Below, in pieces: positions 8,920 to 22,101 of a DNA stretch of 64,000 bases. The notes beneath the pieces were generated by a model that was not told the DNA's origin, did no database searches, and saw nothing but the letters and a program-made list of their open reading frames with translations. Positions within the stretch are counted from its first letter, which is position 1. Every line of letters starts with the position of its first letter. The position numbers and the translations under genes are program-made. Source of the DNA: Stigmatella aurantiaca (lineage in GTDB: Bacteria > Myxococcota > Myxococcia > Myxococcales > Myxococcaceae); the NCBI RefSeq assembly GCF_900109545.1, contig NZ_FOAP01000012.1:62001-126000 (forward strand), written 5' to 3'.

Positions 8920-10436
8920 CCGAACGGCCAGAGGAAGCCCGGCGTCCGGACCACCTCGGGGGCACCGCGCCCCTTCCAGCGCATCGCCTCGCCGGGCCGC
9001 AGCAGCAAGGCCCGGGGCCCCTGGGCCCCGCGCACCTGCGCCAGCCGCTCCGGGTACGGGTCCGCGTCCGGGTTCTCGTCCAGGGTGCTGGCCCCCGTGA
9101 CGGGCTCGCCGGGGTAGCCCGGGTAGCGCGGCCCCATGCCCTCGCGCCAGTACCAGGGCGCCCCGCCGTCCGCGCACGGAACGACGTAGCGGGCGCCGAG
9201 CAGCGCGCCGAACGCCAGCGCCTCCTCGGGCCCGGCCATGAGCTGCTGGGGCTCGGTGAGGTGCTCCAGGGGCACATCCACCAGGAAGGCATCCAGCGTG
9301 GAGAAGCCGAAGAAGAGCGGCTTGAGCCGGAAGCCGCGCACGCCGCAGAACAGCACATCCACGGGCCCCTCCTCGCGCACGCGCCGGCACACCTCACGCA
9401 TGTCGCCGCGCACATCGTGCCCCGCGTCCGCGAAGAAGGCCGCAGAGAAGCCCGGGGCCCGCACGAGCCAGGTGTTCCCCTCGTTGAAGAGCTCCCCGTA
9501 GAGCCCCTTCTGGTCCGTGGGCTGCTCGCCATGGAACGGCAGGGCCCGGACGGTGAGGTCTCCCACCTGACGCTCCTCTCCCCAGCGCAGGGGCTCCACG
9601 CGCGTGAAGCCGAGCTGCTCCAGCCGCAGCACACAGTCCGTGGAGAAGAGGCTCTCGCGCGCCACCGCCGGGACGAAGATGCGCGTGTCCCTGGGCAGCC
9701 GCAGCAGGGAGCCCAGGTGGAAGTGGTCCCCGTGCGAGTGGGTGATGAGCACCGCGTCCACGGGCCCCAGGTCCCCCGGCTGCATCGGCTGGTACTCCGG
9801 CCCATCCACCCCGCTCGAGGGCCGGAAGTACGGGTCCACGAGGACGCGCCCCTGGCGCCCCGCCACGAGCACGGTGTTGTGGCCCACGAAGAGCGCCCCG
9901 GGCGTGGGTACCGTCACGGGGCCCGGGTGGCGGACGAGCCAGCCTGCCCCCGCCATGTCCGCGAGCAGCGCGCCCACCGCGGGCGCCGCCGAGAGCGCGC
10001 GAAGCTCCGCCCGGCTCGCCCCGCGCGACAGGCAGGCGAACAGCTCCGAGAGCACCGGCCACTCGGCCTGGGACACGGGAACATCGAGCCCGAGCTGCTC
10101 CTGGCGCAGGTGCAGCACCCGGGGACGGTGACGGCGGGCGTCCGGAAAGAGCACCTCGTGCCGGAGGACCCGGCGGCCCCGCCGCCGCTTCCCGTCCTCA
10201 CAGAGCGCGGCGTAGCGCGGGGTGTCCTCCAGCCACCGCACCAGGGCCCGGGCCTCCTGCAGCGCCCGGGAGGGGCCCAGCACCGCGAGCTGCCGCTTCA
10301 GCGCGGCGTGGGCCCGGCGCACGGGCCGCGAGGTGGGACCCTGGATGCTGCACCCCAGGTCTTCATGGTGCTCGGCCTCGGTCCGGGCCGAGGCGAGCAC
10401 CGCCAGGCTGACGCCCCGGTGAAGGGTGAGCTTCAT
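8898..10436 (-). CDS. Metallo-beta-lactamase-fold hydrolase with N-terminal helical/winged module
   Basis: A 512-aa protein. The MBL-fold hydrolase domain occupies about residues 180-440, with the metal motif THSHGDH at 232-238, a later His in LPFHGEQ and an Asp in FFADAGHD. The first 170 residues are not part of the fold. Residues about 120-168 (LSELFACLSRGASRAELRAL... to AGAGWLVR) look like a winged-helix or PqqD-like segment, a module often seen next to peptide- or carrier-modifying enzymes. The function is unknown. Its end-to-end overlap with the desaturase gene suggests linked evolution but not co-transcription. Confidence 0.75.
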   Translation of the reverse strand: MKLTLHRGVSLAVLASARTEAEHHEDLGCSIQGPTSRPVRRAHAALKRQLAVLGPSRALQEARALVRWLEDTPRYAALCEDGKRRRGRRVLRHEVLFPDARRHRPRVLHLRQEQLGLDVPVSQAEWPVLSELFACLSRGASRAELRALSAAPAVGALLADMAGAGWLVRHPGPVTVPTPGALFVGHNTVLVAGRQGRVLVDPYFRPSSGVDGPEYQPMQPGDLGPVDAVLITHSHGDHFHLGSLLRLPRDTRIFVPAVARESLFSTDCVLRLEQLGFTRVEPLRWGEERQVGDLTVRALPFHGEQPTDQKGLYGELFNEGNTWLVRAPGFSAAFFADAGHDVRGDMREVCRRVREEGPVDVLFCGVRGFRLKPLFFGFSTLDAFLVDVPLEHLTEPQQLMAGPEEALAFGALLGARYVVPCADGGAPWYWREGMGPRYPGYPGEPVTGASTLDENPDADPYPERLAQVRGAQGPRALLLRPGEAMRWKGRGAPEVVRTPGFLWPFGQEFKIE

Positions 10437-10471
10437 CGGCGGACCACCGGAGCGTCAGGCACGGCCCATTC

Positions 10472-12331
10472 CTACGGGACCACCTGAATGCGGCCCAGCG
10501 CCGGGACGGTCAGCGGGTTGTTGGCGCGCAGATAGACTTCCAGCGCGTCCACGTCGATGGGGCCCATGAGCAGGTCCTTGCCCTCGGTGAACACCGAGTA
10601 GTTGTCCCCACCCGAGGCCATGAAGTTGTTCATCGACACGCGGTAGCTCGCCGCCGGATCGATGGGCACCCCGTTGAGGGTCATCGACGAAGCGTGCACC
10701 TTGCTGCCCGCGGGGGCGGACAGGGAGAACCGGTAGAAGAAGCCCCTGGAGACCTGCATGATCGACGGGTTGGCGTTGATGGGCGGGAACTGCTGCTCCA
10801 GCACGCGCTTGAGCTGATCGCCCGTGAGCGTCATCGTCGCCACGTTGTTGGCGAAGGGCTGCACGGTGAACACCTCTCCGTAGGTGATGTCCCCGGCGTT
10901 GATGTCGGCGCGCACGCCGCCCGGGTTCATCAGGGCGATGACCGCCCCGCCCTTCTCGGGGGCCTGGGTGATGGCCAGCATAGCGTCGGCGATGACGTTG
11001 CCCAGCACGGACTCGCCCGAGTTGGTGACCGACGGCGCACGCACGGGCCGCAGCAGCTCGGCCTCGGTGTAGCCGATGACCTTGTCGCGCAGGGGCGCGG
11101 CCTTGGCGACGTAGGTGTTCACCGTCGTCTGCACGGGCGCGTTCGCCGTCTCGCGGGTGACGATGACGTTGCGCGCCGTGATTTCCTTCACGTCCTTCGT
11201 GCCGGTGTTCAGCACCAGGTCCACGTCCGTGACGATGCGCCCGTAGCTGGCGCCGCTGGTGACGCGGATGCCGTTGATGACGCAGTTGTAGGCCTGGTGC
11301 GTGTGGCCGGAGACCACCAGGTCCACTTCCTTGTTAAACCGGTTGACGATGTCCAGCAGGGGGCCCGAGATGCCCTTGCAGTCGTTGTAGAGCCCGTCCG
11401 CCTCCTGCAGGCCACCCTCGTGGATGATGACCGCGACGGCCTTCACACCCTGCGCGTTCAGCTCGGGGATGAGCGCGTTGACGGTCTCCGCCTCGTCCTT
11501 GAACGTCAGGCCGGTGATGCCGCTCGGGTTGACGATGGTGGGCGTGCCCTCCAGCGTCATCCCGATGAAGGCCATCTTCACGCCCTCGAACTCACGGATG
11601 GCGTAGGCCGGGAAGAGCGTCTGCCTGGTGGGCACGTCCGTGAAGACGTTGGCCGAGAGGAACTTGAACTGCGCCCCCGCGAAGTTCGGGCTGCCCTGGC
11701 AGCCATCCACCGGGTGGCATCCGCCCGTCTGCATGCGCCGCAGCTCGGCGGAGCCCTCGTCGAACTCGTGGTTGCCCACGGAGTTGAGGTCCAGGCCGAT
11801 CTGGTTCATCACCTCGATGGTGGGCTCGTCGTGGAACAGCGCCGAGACCAGCGGCGAGGCGCCGATCAGGTCTCCCGCGGACACGACGATGGTGTTGGGG
11901 TTGTCCTTGCGCAGCTCGGCGATGTGGTGGGCGAGGTACGACACGCCACCCGCGTTCACCTCGGTGTCCGGCGCGGTCCGGACGCGGCCGCTGCTGCCCG
12001 TGGGCGGCTCGAGGTTGCCGTGGAGATCGTTGATGGAGAGCACCTGCACGCGGACATCGCGGGGCTCGGGGTCCGGCCCGGCATCCCCGCCGCCATCCGG
12101 CGTCCCGTCGCCACCATCGGGCGTCCCATCGCCACCGTCGGGCGTCCCATCGCCACCGTCCGGCGTTCCGCCGCCGCCATCCGGCGTTCCGGGCTGTTCG
12201 GTGGGGGGCTTATCATCATCATCGCCACAGCCGGCATGCAGGACGAGCAGCGAGGCAGCGGCACAGGCACTCGCCAACAGCAAGGCCTTGGAACGCTTCG
12301 AGCCACGAGGGGCAGAGGAGGACGAGGACAT
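10472..12331 (-). CDS. 5'-nucleotidase/2',3'-cyclic phosphodiesterase-type lipoprotein
   Basis: A 619-aa exported metallophosphoesterase of the UshA/YfkN family, which hydrolyses nucleotides outside the cytoplasm. The signal ends in the lipobox LHAGC (Cys35). A linker of five GTPDGG repeats follows (residues 48-82). The calcineurin-like domain starts with LSINDLHGNLEP near 98 and includes VGNHEFDEG and VVSGHTHQAYN. A C-terminal 5'-nucleotidase domain follows (about 400-610, with GGVRADINAGDITYGEVFTVQPF). All main metal ligands seem present. It probably scavenges phosphate or nucleosides at the cell surface. It is divergent from the RNase Z-like hydrolase gene, 126 bases away. Confidence 0.9.
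   Translation of the reverse strand: MSSSSSAPRGSKRSKALLLASACAAASLLVLHAGCGDDDDKPPTEQPGTPDGGGGTPDGGDGTPDGGDGTPDGGDGTPDGGGDAGPDPEPRDVRVQVLSINDLHGNLEPPTGSSGRVRTAPDTEVNAGGVSYLAHHIAELRKDNPNTIVVSAGDLIGASPLVSALFHDEPTIEVMNQIGLDLNSVGNHEFDEGSAELRRMQTGGCHPVDGCQGSPNFAGAQFKFLSANVFTDVPTRQTLFPAYAIREFEGVKMAFIGMTLEGTPTIVNPSGITGLTFKDEAETVNALIPELNAQGVKAVAVIIHEGGLQEADGLYNDCKGISGPLLDIVNRFNKEVDLVVSGHTHQAYNCVINGIRVTSGASYGRIVTDVDLVLNTGTKDVKEITARNVIVTRETANAPVQTTVNTYVAKAAPLRDKVIGYTEAELLRPVRAPSVTNSGESVLGNVIADAMLAITQAPEKGGAVIALMNPGGVRADINAGDITYGEVFTVQPFANNVATMTLTGDQLKRVLEQQFPPINANPSIMQVSRGFFYRFSLSAPAGSKVHASSMTLNGVPIDPAASYRVSMNNFMASGGDNYSVFTEGKDLLMGPIDVDALEVYLRANNPLTVPALGRIQVVP
12098..12181. repeat. 21-bp tandem repeat coding the GTPDGG linker
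   Basis: Four consecutive 21-bp units (12098-12118, 12119-12139, 12140-12160, 12161-12181) differ by only a few bases; the two middle units are identical. Each encodes seven residues of the lipoprotein linker. A partial further unit follows. Such an array can change length by slipped-strand replication without breaking the frame. Confidence 0.9.
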
Positions 12332-12457
12332 GGATACGAGAGGAAATATCCGAAAACCGGCCCGCGCGGAACCACCCCGCCGGTAACGATCCCGTCAACG
12401 CCACGGGAGCGCGGAATTCCCCGGAACCGCGCGGCCCTCGCCATTAACGTCACGGTC

Positions 12458-13309
12458 ATGATGACCGCCGTGCAGGCAGGCCCCTACACCGTCCAAGGCA
12501 TCTCCCTGGGCGGCGTCTACACCTCGCTGCAAGTCCCCGAGCTGGGGGTGGTGCTCGATGCGGGCGTCCCCCTGCGGAGCTTCGCCGGCACGGACCGGCT
12601 CTTCCTGAGCCACGGCCACCCGGACCACTCCAGCGCGCTTGGCTCCTTGCTGGGAATCCGTGGATTGATGGGCAAGACGGCGCCGCTCCAGGTGTTCCTC
12701 CCGGCGGAGATCGAGGCGGCGGTGCAGGAGTCCCTGGCGGCCGCGGGAAGGCTGCACCGCTCGGCCACCGCCATCCAGGCCATCCCCCTGCTCCCGGGGG
12801 ACGAGCGCCACCTCTCGCATGATCTCTGGGTGCGTGCCTTCCGCACGCACCACGCGGGGCCCTCGCTGGGCTACCAGTTTCTGCGGCGCGTCACCAAGCT
12901 GAAGCCCGAGCACCACGGGCTGCCGGGGCCGGAGATTGCCCGGCTGCGCCAGCAGGGCGCCGCCATCTTCGAGCAGACGGAGCGGCTGGAGCTGGCCTAC
13001 GCCACCGACACGCTGTCGGACGTGCTGGAGACCGCGCCGGGCATCCTCCAGAGCCGCGTCCTCATCCTGGAGAGCACCTACGTGGACTCGCGGCAGACGG
13101 TGGAGGCGGTGCGCGAGCGGCTGCACACCCACCTGGATGAAATCATCGCCCGGGCGGACCGCTTCCAGAACGAGGCCCTGGTGCTCATGCACTTCAGCCA
13201 GGCCTACGCCCCCGCCCAGGTCCACGCCATCCTCCGGGAGCGGCTCCCGGAGGGCCTCCGGGAGCGGGTGCGCATCTTCGCCCCGGAGTCAGGCCCCTGG
13301 TTCGGCTGA
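12458..13309 (+). CDS. Metallo-beta-lactamase-fold hydrolase, RNase Z-like
   Basis: A 283-aa MBL-fold protein related to RNase Z. The metal site HGHPDH lies at 52-57, a second His is in FRTHHAGPS, and the RNase Z-type ELAYATDTLSD and LILESTY segments follow. RNase Z enzymes trim tRNA 3' ends, but this one lacks an obvious exosite arm and may act on another phosphodiester. Adjacent ATG codons at 12458 and 12461 are both possible starts; the reading frame is open far upstream but carries no recognisable protein there. Its 3' end overlaps the convergent HD gene by 21 bases. Confidence 0.75.
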   Translation: MMTAVQAGPYTVQGISLGGVYTSLQVPELGVVLDAGVPLRSFAGTDRLFLSHGHPDHSSALGSLLGIRGLMGKTAPLQVFLPAEIEAAVQESLAAAGRLHRSATAIQAIPLLPGDERHLSHDLWVRAFRTHHAGPSLGYQFLRRVTKLKPEHHGLPGPEIARLRQQGAAIFEQTERLELAYATDTLSDVLETAPGILQSRVLILESTYVDSRQTVEAVRERLHTHLDEIIARADRFQNEALVLMHFSQAYAPAQVHAILRERLPEGLRERVRIFAPESGPWFG

Positions 13310-13915
13310 GCCTCTTCCGGGGGTGGGAGGCCTCAAGGCCTGGAGCTCCGCGAACAGGGCCTGCAGTTGGGGCGTCTCCAGCACCTTCTGCGCGGAGGCG
13401 AAGAACTGCGAGAGGTCTCCCATGCCCTGGTGCTCGTAGACACACGCCTGGAGCCCCATCTCCAGCCGGTCCACCTGGCGCACGAGCCGGGCCTCGAAGG
13501 AGCTGCCCTGCTCGTACTCGTCCCAGAGCGCCAGATACTCCGCGCCCCGGGGCAGCTTGCCGAGGATCTGCTCCACGGCCTTGCGCTCCAGGACATGCTT
13601 CTGCCCGGGGCTCACGCCGTCATGGGGGGTGATGTCCCCCACCCGGGCCTCGCCCAAGTCGTGCAGGAGCGCGATGCGCACGGTCTTGAACGCATCCGCC
13701 TCGGGAAACCAGCTCTCGGCGAGGAACAGGCACAGCAGCGCCACCCCCAGCGAGTGCTCCCCCACGCTCTCGCAGCGCTCCGGGGGCACGCCCACGCGCA
13801 GCCAGCCCTGACGGTAGAGCTGCTTGAGGTGGTTGAACTCGAAGTAGGCCTCGATGAGCGGCAGGGCCGCCCTCCCGGCCAGGTGGGTGATGGGCGGGGG
13901 GGCCTTCGTCTTCAT
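13289..13915 (-). CDS. HD-domain phosphohydrolase (YfbR-like)
   Basis: A 208-aa protein with a single HD domain of the 5'-deoxynucleotidase YfbR/YGK1 type. His54 (VGEHSLGVALL), His85-Asp86 (LLHDLGEARVGDI) and a later Asp in VRQVDRLEMG supply the metal-binding H...HD...D set. Relatives dephosphorylate deoxynucleoside 5'-monophosphates. The length is typical. The start lies 4 bases after the stop of the BamE-like small gene, so the two form an operon. Substrate assignment is by family resemblance only. Confidence 0.8.
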   Translation of the reverse strand: MKTKAPPPITHLAGRAALPLIEAYFEFNHLKQLYRQGWLRVGVPPERCESVGEHSLGVALLCLFLAESWFPEADAFKTVRIALLHDLGEARVGDITPHDGVSPGQKHVLERKAVEQILGKLPRGAEYLALWDEYEQGSSFEARLVRQVDRLEMGLQACVYEHQGMGDLSQFFASAQKVLETPQLQALFAELQALRPPTPGRGSAEPGA

Positions 13916-13919
13916 CGGC

Positions 13920-14429
13920 TCACGGCCCCGGGGGGGCGGGCGCGGGAGTGGCCTGCGTGGGCGGGGGGCCCATCTGGATGCCCGCGGGGACGAAGGTGCC
14001 GTCGGGTCCCACGCCCCAAAGCGAGTAGCGGCGGGTGGACACGTCCCGGAGCTGCCCCCCCTCGTAGCAGAGCACGTACAGGGTGGTGGACGGCTCGGTG
14101 AGGGAGAACTGGCCGTGCTGGAAGCAGTCCTGCCCTGCGGCGTTGCGCTCCCGGCCCACGGGGCGGCCCAGCATCCGGAGCACTTCCTCCTGGGCCATGC
14201 CCGGGCTCACCATCTTGATGCCGTTGGCGGTGATGATGCGCATGGAGCCAGGCACCTCGTGCAGCGAGGCCCAGGCCGCCAGGGCCGCCAGCGCCGGCAC
14301 CAGCAGGGCCACCAGCCACCAGCGGCGGTTCGGGGTCCGCTGCTCACGAAAGGCGCTGAAGAGGACCTCGTCCGCCGAAGTCCCCTGCCCGCTCACGGAG
14401 GAAGGATTCATGCTGTCTGGCACGCTCAC
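13920..14429 (-). CDS. Small membrane-anchored protein with BamE/SmpA-like motif
   Basis: A 169-aa protein of unknown function. One hydrophobic segment (about residues 37-56, after a basic NRRWW stretch) makes it a probable inner-membrane anchor. It is followed by a small periplasmic domain containing SPGMAQEEVLRMLGRP, which matches the 'GM-x3-V-x2-lLG-xP' motif of BamE/SmpA-type domains. The tail is Pro-rich. The start used is GTG 14429, with GAGG four bases ahead; ATG 14411 is an alternative. It is co-directional with the HD hydrolase (4-base gap). Confidence 0.6.
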   Translation of the reverse strand: MSVPDSMNPSSVSGQGTSADEVLFSAFREQRTPNRRWWLVALLVPALAALAAWASLHEVPGSMRIITANGIKMVSPGMAQEEVLRMLGRPVGRERNAAGQDCFQHGQFSLTEPSTTLYVLCYEGGQLRDVSTRRYSLWGVGPDGTFVPAGIQMGPPPTQATPAPAPPGP

Positions 14430-14555
14430 GCTGCCTCACATGCCGCTGTCTGCCCGGAGAATGCAAGCAAACCCTCGGGGACCCCGGCCCAACCGCCGCT
14501 CTGGCGCGGCGGACCCAGCCTAACGCCCTGCCCCCGCCGGTTCATTCCGCGCCCC

Positions 14556-15758
14556 TCAGCCGAGCAGCGAGGCGACCAGGGCCGGGAAGTCCGTGCCGGG
14601 AGGAAGCCGCCCCTCGGCGTGCTCGGGACGTCCCCCGCCCCGCCCGCCGGCCGCCTCCGCCAGCCGCTTGAGGAAGGCCCCGCACCCGAAGGAGGAGCCC
14701 GCCCCGCGCGCAATCAGCACCGGCATCCCCTCGGGAAGCCGGCCCGCCAGCAACACGGCCGCCTCCGGCCGCGAGGTGAGCCGCGCCGCGACGGCCCGCA
14801 GGGACTCCGGCGAGGCGCCCTCCAGCACCGCCACCACCCGGTGCTCCGGCGAGCGCTCCAGCGCGGCGGCCAGCTCCCCGGCGGCGTGCTCGGCGAGCTG
14901 GGCCCGGGCGGCGCCCAGCGCCTCGCGGGCCTCGGTGAGCTCCCGGCGCAGCTTGTCGATGGAGGTGGGCACCTCGCCCGGCCCACACGTGAAGGCCCGG
15001 CTCAGCCCGCGCAGGGTGTCCGCCTCCGCCCACAGCTCACTCCGGGCCCGGCGCCCCGCCGAGAACGTCACCCGGCCCTTTCCTTTGTAGCGCTCCACGC
15101 TCAGCACCCGGATCATCCCCACCTGCGCGGAGCGGGTGCAGTGCGTGCCCCCACACGGGGACACATCGAAGCCTTCGATCTGCACCACGCGGATGTTCTC
15201 GGTCACCTTCGGCGCCCGGCGCAGCGTCAGCGCCGCCAGCTCCTCGGGGGTGGGGAAAAAGGCGCGGATGGCCACATCGTCATCGATGACGGCGTTCACG
15301 AACGCCTCCGCCTCGGCCACCTTGCGCTCGTCGAGCACGTCCAGGTCCACATCGATGGTGCAGAGCGTCTCGCCCAAGCGGGAGGAGACGGTGTTCGCGT
15401 TGGCCACATCCACCAGGGCCCGCGAGAGCATGTGCTGGCCGGTGTGCAGGGCCATGTGGAGGCGGCGGCGCATCCGGTCGATCTCGCCGGAGACCTCGGT
15501 CCCAATCGCGGGAAGGCTTGCCCCCTCGGGCAGCTCCAGCAGGTGGTGAACGAGCCCCGCGTCATCCACCTGGACGTCGCGCACGGGGACAGCCCCCAGC
15601 AAGCCCCGGTCGGCCATCTGCCCGCCGGCCTCGGGATAGAACGCGGTGCGCTCCAAAATGACCGAGGGGACTCCTTCCCAAGTGGAGTGGGCCACGACAC
15701 GGCCCTGGAACCGGTGCAGAAATGGATCAGCGAAATAGAGACGTTCGGTGGATGCCAT
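14556..15758 (-). CDS. Alanyl-tRNA editing protein (AlaX-L type)
   Basis: A 400-aa free-standing relative of the editing half of alanyl-tRNA synthetase; it hydrolyses mischarged Ser- or Gly-tRNA(Ala). The zinc motifs HTGQH (105-109) and CGGTH (202-206) are intact. After the editing domain comes a helical linker (about 255-300) and a C-terminal DHHA1-like domain with the Gly-rich GGRGGGRPEHAEG signature near 375-387. This makes it the long AlaX form. The start at 15758 aligns the N-terminus with family members; the frame extends to 15821. It is divergent from gltB, with about 270 bases between them. Confidence 0.88.
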   Translation of the reverse strand: MASTERLYFADPFLHRFQGRVVAHSTWEGVPSVILERTAFYPEAGGQMADRGLLGAVPVRDVQVDDAGLVHHLLELPEGASLPAIGTEVSGEIDRMRRRLHMALHTGQHMLSRALVDVANANTVSSRLGETLCTIDVDLDVLDERKVAEAEAFVNAVIDDDVAIRAFFPTPEELAALTLRRAPKVTENIRVVQIEGFDVSPCGGTHCTRSAQVGMIRVLSVERYKGKGRVTFSAGRRARSELWAEADTLRGLSRAFTCGPGEVPTSIDKLRRELTEAREALGAARAQLAEHAAGELAAALERSPEHRVVAVLEGASPESLRAVAARLTSRPEAAVLLAGRLPEGMPVLIARGAGSSFGCGAFLKRLAEAAGGRGGGRPEHAEGRLPPGTDFPALVASLLG

Positions 15759-16029
15759 GGGTTGTCCCAGGGATAACACAGCGCCCAGGCGCGGCAGCCC
15801 CGGAGCCCCCCAAGAACCCAAGGCGCGTCCGGCCGGAACCCCTTGTGATTAAAGGTTTTTCGCCAGAGCGGACGACCTGCCCGCTCGCTGGTGTTTCAAG
15901 CAAATTCGGCCAAAGCCCCTCCCCGAGAAGCTTCTTTCCCAACTTGACGTGTCGCATTAGCGTAGTGCGTTACGGACTCTGGGTGTGCCCGTACCGGGTG
16001 CGGCCCGAGTGCAAAGAAGGAGCCAACTG

Positions 16030-20589
<4,560 letters not shown>

Positions 20590-20592
20590 AGC

Positions 20593-22056
20593 ATGGGAAA
20601 GCCAACAGGGTTTCTGGAGTGGAGCCGCCGTCCGGCCCCCAAGCGCGAGAAGGCCGAGCGCGTGCAGGACTGGAAGGAGTTCGTGCTGCCGCTGGCGCCC
20701 GACGAGGCCAAGCGGCAGGCGGGCCGGTGCATGGACTGCGGCGTGCCCTTCTGTCAGCAGGGCTGCCCGCTGGGCAACCCCATCCCGGACTTCAACGACG
20801 CGGTCTACCACGGGCGCTGGAAGGCGGCGTACCTGGCGCTGAGCGGCACCAACAACTTCCCGGAGTTCACGGGCAGGCTCTGCCCCGCACCGTGTGAGGC
20901 CGCCTGCGTCCTGTCCATCAACCAGGATCCGGTGACCATCGAGCAGATGGAGAAGGAGATCGCCGAGCGGGCCTTCGCCGAGGGCTGGGTGACGCCGCGT
21001 CCGCCGGCCACGCGCACGGGCCGCCGGGTGGCGGTGGTGGGCTCGGGCCCGGCGGGGCTCGCCGCGGCGGCGCAGCTCAACCAGGCGGGCCACACCGTCA
21101 CCGTGTACGAGCGGGACGACCGGCTGGGCGGGCTGATGCGCTACGGCATCCCGGACTTCAAGATGGAGAAGTCCGTGCTGGACCGGCGCCTGGCGGTGAT
21201 GGAGGCCGAGGGCGTGCAGTTCCGCACCGGCGTGGACGTGGGCAAGGAGATCGGCTTCAAGGCCCTGCGCGAGCAGCATGACGCGGTGGTGCTGGCCATG
21301 GGCGCGCGCAAGGCCCGCGAGCTGGAGGTGCCCGGCCGCGAGCTGGAGGGCGTGCTGCCCGCGATGCAGTTCCTGGAGCACCAGAACCGGGTCGTCTCGG
21401 GGCTGGCCACGCTGGACCCGCGGCTGAGCGCGGCGGGCAAGCGGGTGCTCATCCTGGGCGGTGGCGACACCGGCTCGGACTGCCTGGGCACGTCCATCCG
21501 CCAGGGGGCCACGAGCGTGACGCAGGTGGAGCTGATGCCCGCGCCGCCCCAGGTCCGGGCCGCCGACAACCCGTGGCCGCGCTGGCCGCTGGTGTTCCGC
21601 ACCTCCTCCAGCCAGGAGGAAGGCGGCGTGCGCGAGTTCGGCTTCATGACCAAGCACCTGTCGGGCCAGGACGGCCGGCTCCAGGCGCTGCACGCGGTGA
21701 AGGTGGAGCCCCGGCGCGACGGGGACGGCCCGTTCCGGCTGGTGGAGGCCCCCGGCACCGAGGTGAGGCACGAGGTGGACCTGCTCATCCTCGCCATGGG
21801 CTTCACGGGGCCGGACACGGCACAGCTCAGCGAGCAGCTCGGGGTGAAGCTCTCGCCCCGCGGCACGGTGCAGATCGACAAGGGCTTCGCCACCTCGGTG
21901 GACGGCGTGTTCTGCGCGGGAGATGCAGGCCGAGGGGCCAGCCTCATCGTCTGGGCGCTCTCCGAGGGGCGCGAGGCGGCGAAGGCCGTCGACACGTACC
22001 TCTCGGGGCTGCCCTCGGCGCTGCCGAGCCGCGGCCGGGACGCCGCGTTCGGCTGA
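20593..22056 (+). CDS. gltD: Glutamate synthase small subunit
   Basis: A 487-aa glutamate synthase beta subunit that oxidises NADPH and passes electrons through Fe-S clusters to GltB. The N-terminal cysteine sets are present: CMDCGVPFCQQGCP near residue 46 and CPAPCEAAC near 97. The FAD-binding VVGSGPAGLAAAA is near 147, and an NADPH-binding LILGGGDTGSDC lies near 290. The C-terminal flavin motif FCAGDAGRGASLIVWA is intact. Length is normal. It is tightly coupled to gltB (3-base gap), and a strong hairpin terminator follows 6 bases after its stop. Confidence 0.97.
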   Translation: MGKPTGFLEWSRRPAPKREKAERVQDWKEFVLPLAPDEAKRQAGRCMDCGVPFCQQGCPLGNPIPDFNDAVYHGRWKAAYLALSGTNNFPEFTGRLCPAPCEAACVLSINQDPVTIEQMEKEIAERAFAEGWVTPRPPATRTGRRVAVVGSGPAGLAAAAQLNQAGHTVTVYERDDRLGGLMRYGIPDFKMEKSVLDRRLAVMEAEGVQFRTGVDVGKEIGFKALREQHDAVVLAMGARKARELEVPGRELEGVLPAMQFLEHQNRVVSGLATLDPRLSAAGKRVLILGGGDTGSDCLGTSIRQGATSVTQVELMPAPPQVRAADNPWPRWPLVFRTSSSQEEGGVREFGFMTKHLSGQDGRLQALHAVKVEPRRDGDGPFRLVEAPGTEVRHEVDLLILAMGFTGPDTAQLSEQLGVKLSPRGTVQIDKGFATSVDGVFCAGDAGRGASLIVWALSEGREAAKAVDTYLSGLPSALPSRGRDAAFG

Positions 22057-22062
22057 GCCAGG

Positions 22063-22094
22063 GAAGAGGCCCCTGTGGGTTCAGGGGCCTCTTC
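22063..22094. terminator. Bidirectional terminator between gltD and the TPR gene
   Basis: GAAGAGGCCCCTG (22063-22075) pairs perfectly with CAGGGGCCTCTTC (22082-22094) around a six-base loop. It lies between two convergent genes. T-runs are short, so it may rely on the very stable 13-bp stem. Confidence 0.8.
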
Positions 22095-22101
22095 GTCCTG
22101 C

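Noticed and set aside
10694-12457. Upstream extension of the RNase Z-like hydrolase
   Set aside because: It lies antisense to the 5'-nucleotidase gene; the family start is at 12458/12461.
15841-15870. Short CCTT/AAGG stem followed by TTTTT before gltB
   Set aside because: The stem has only four base pairs, and no gene reads into it; not a supportable terminator or riboswitch.
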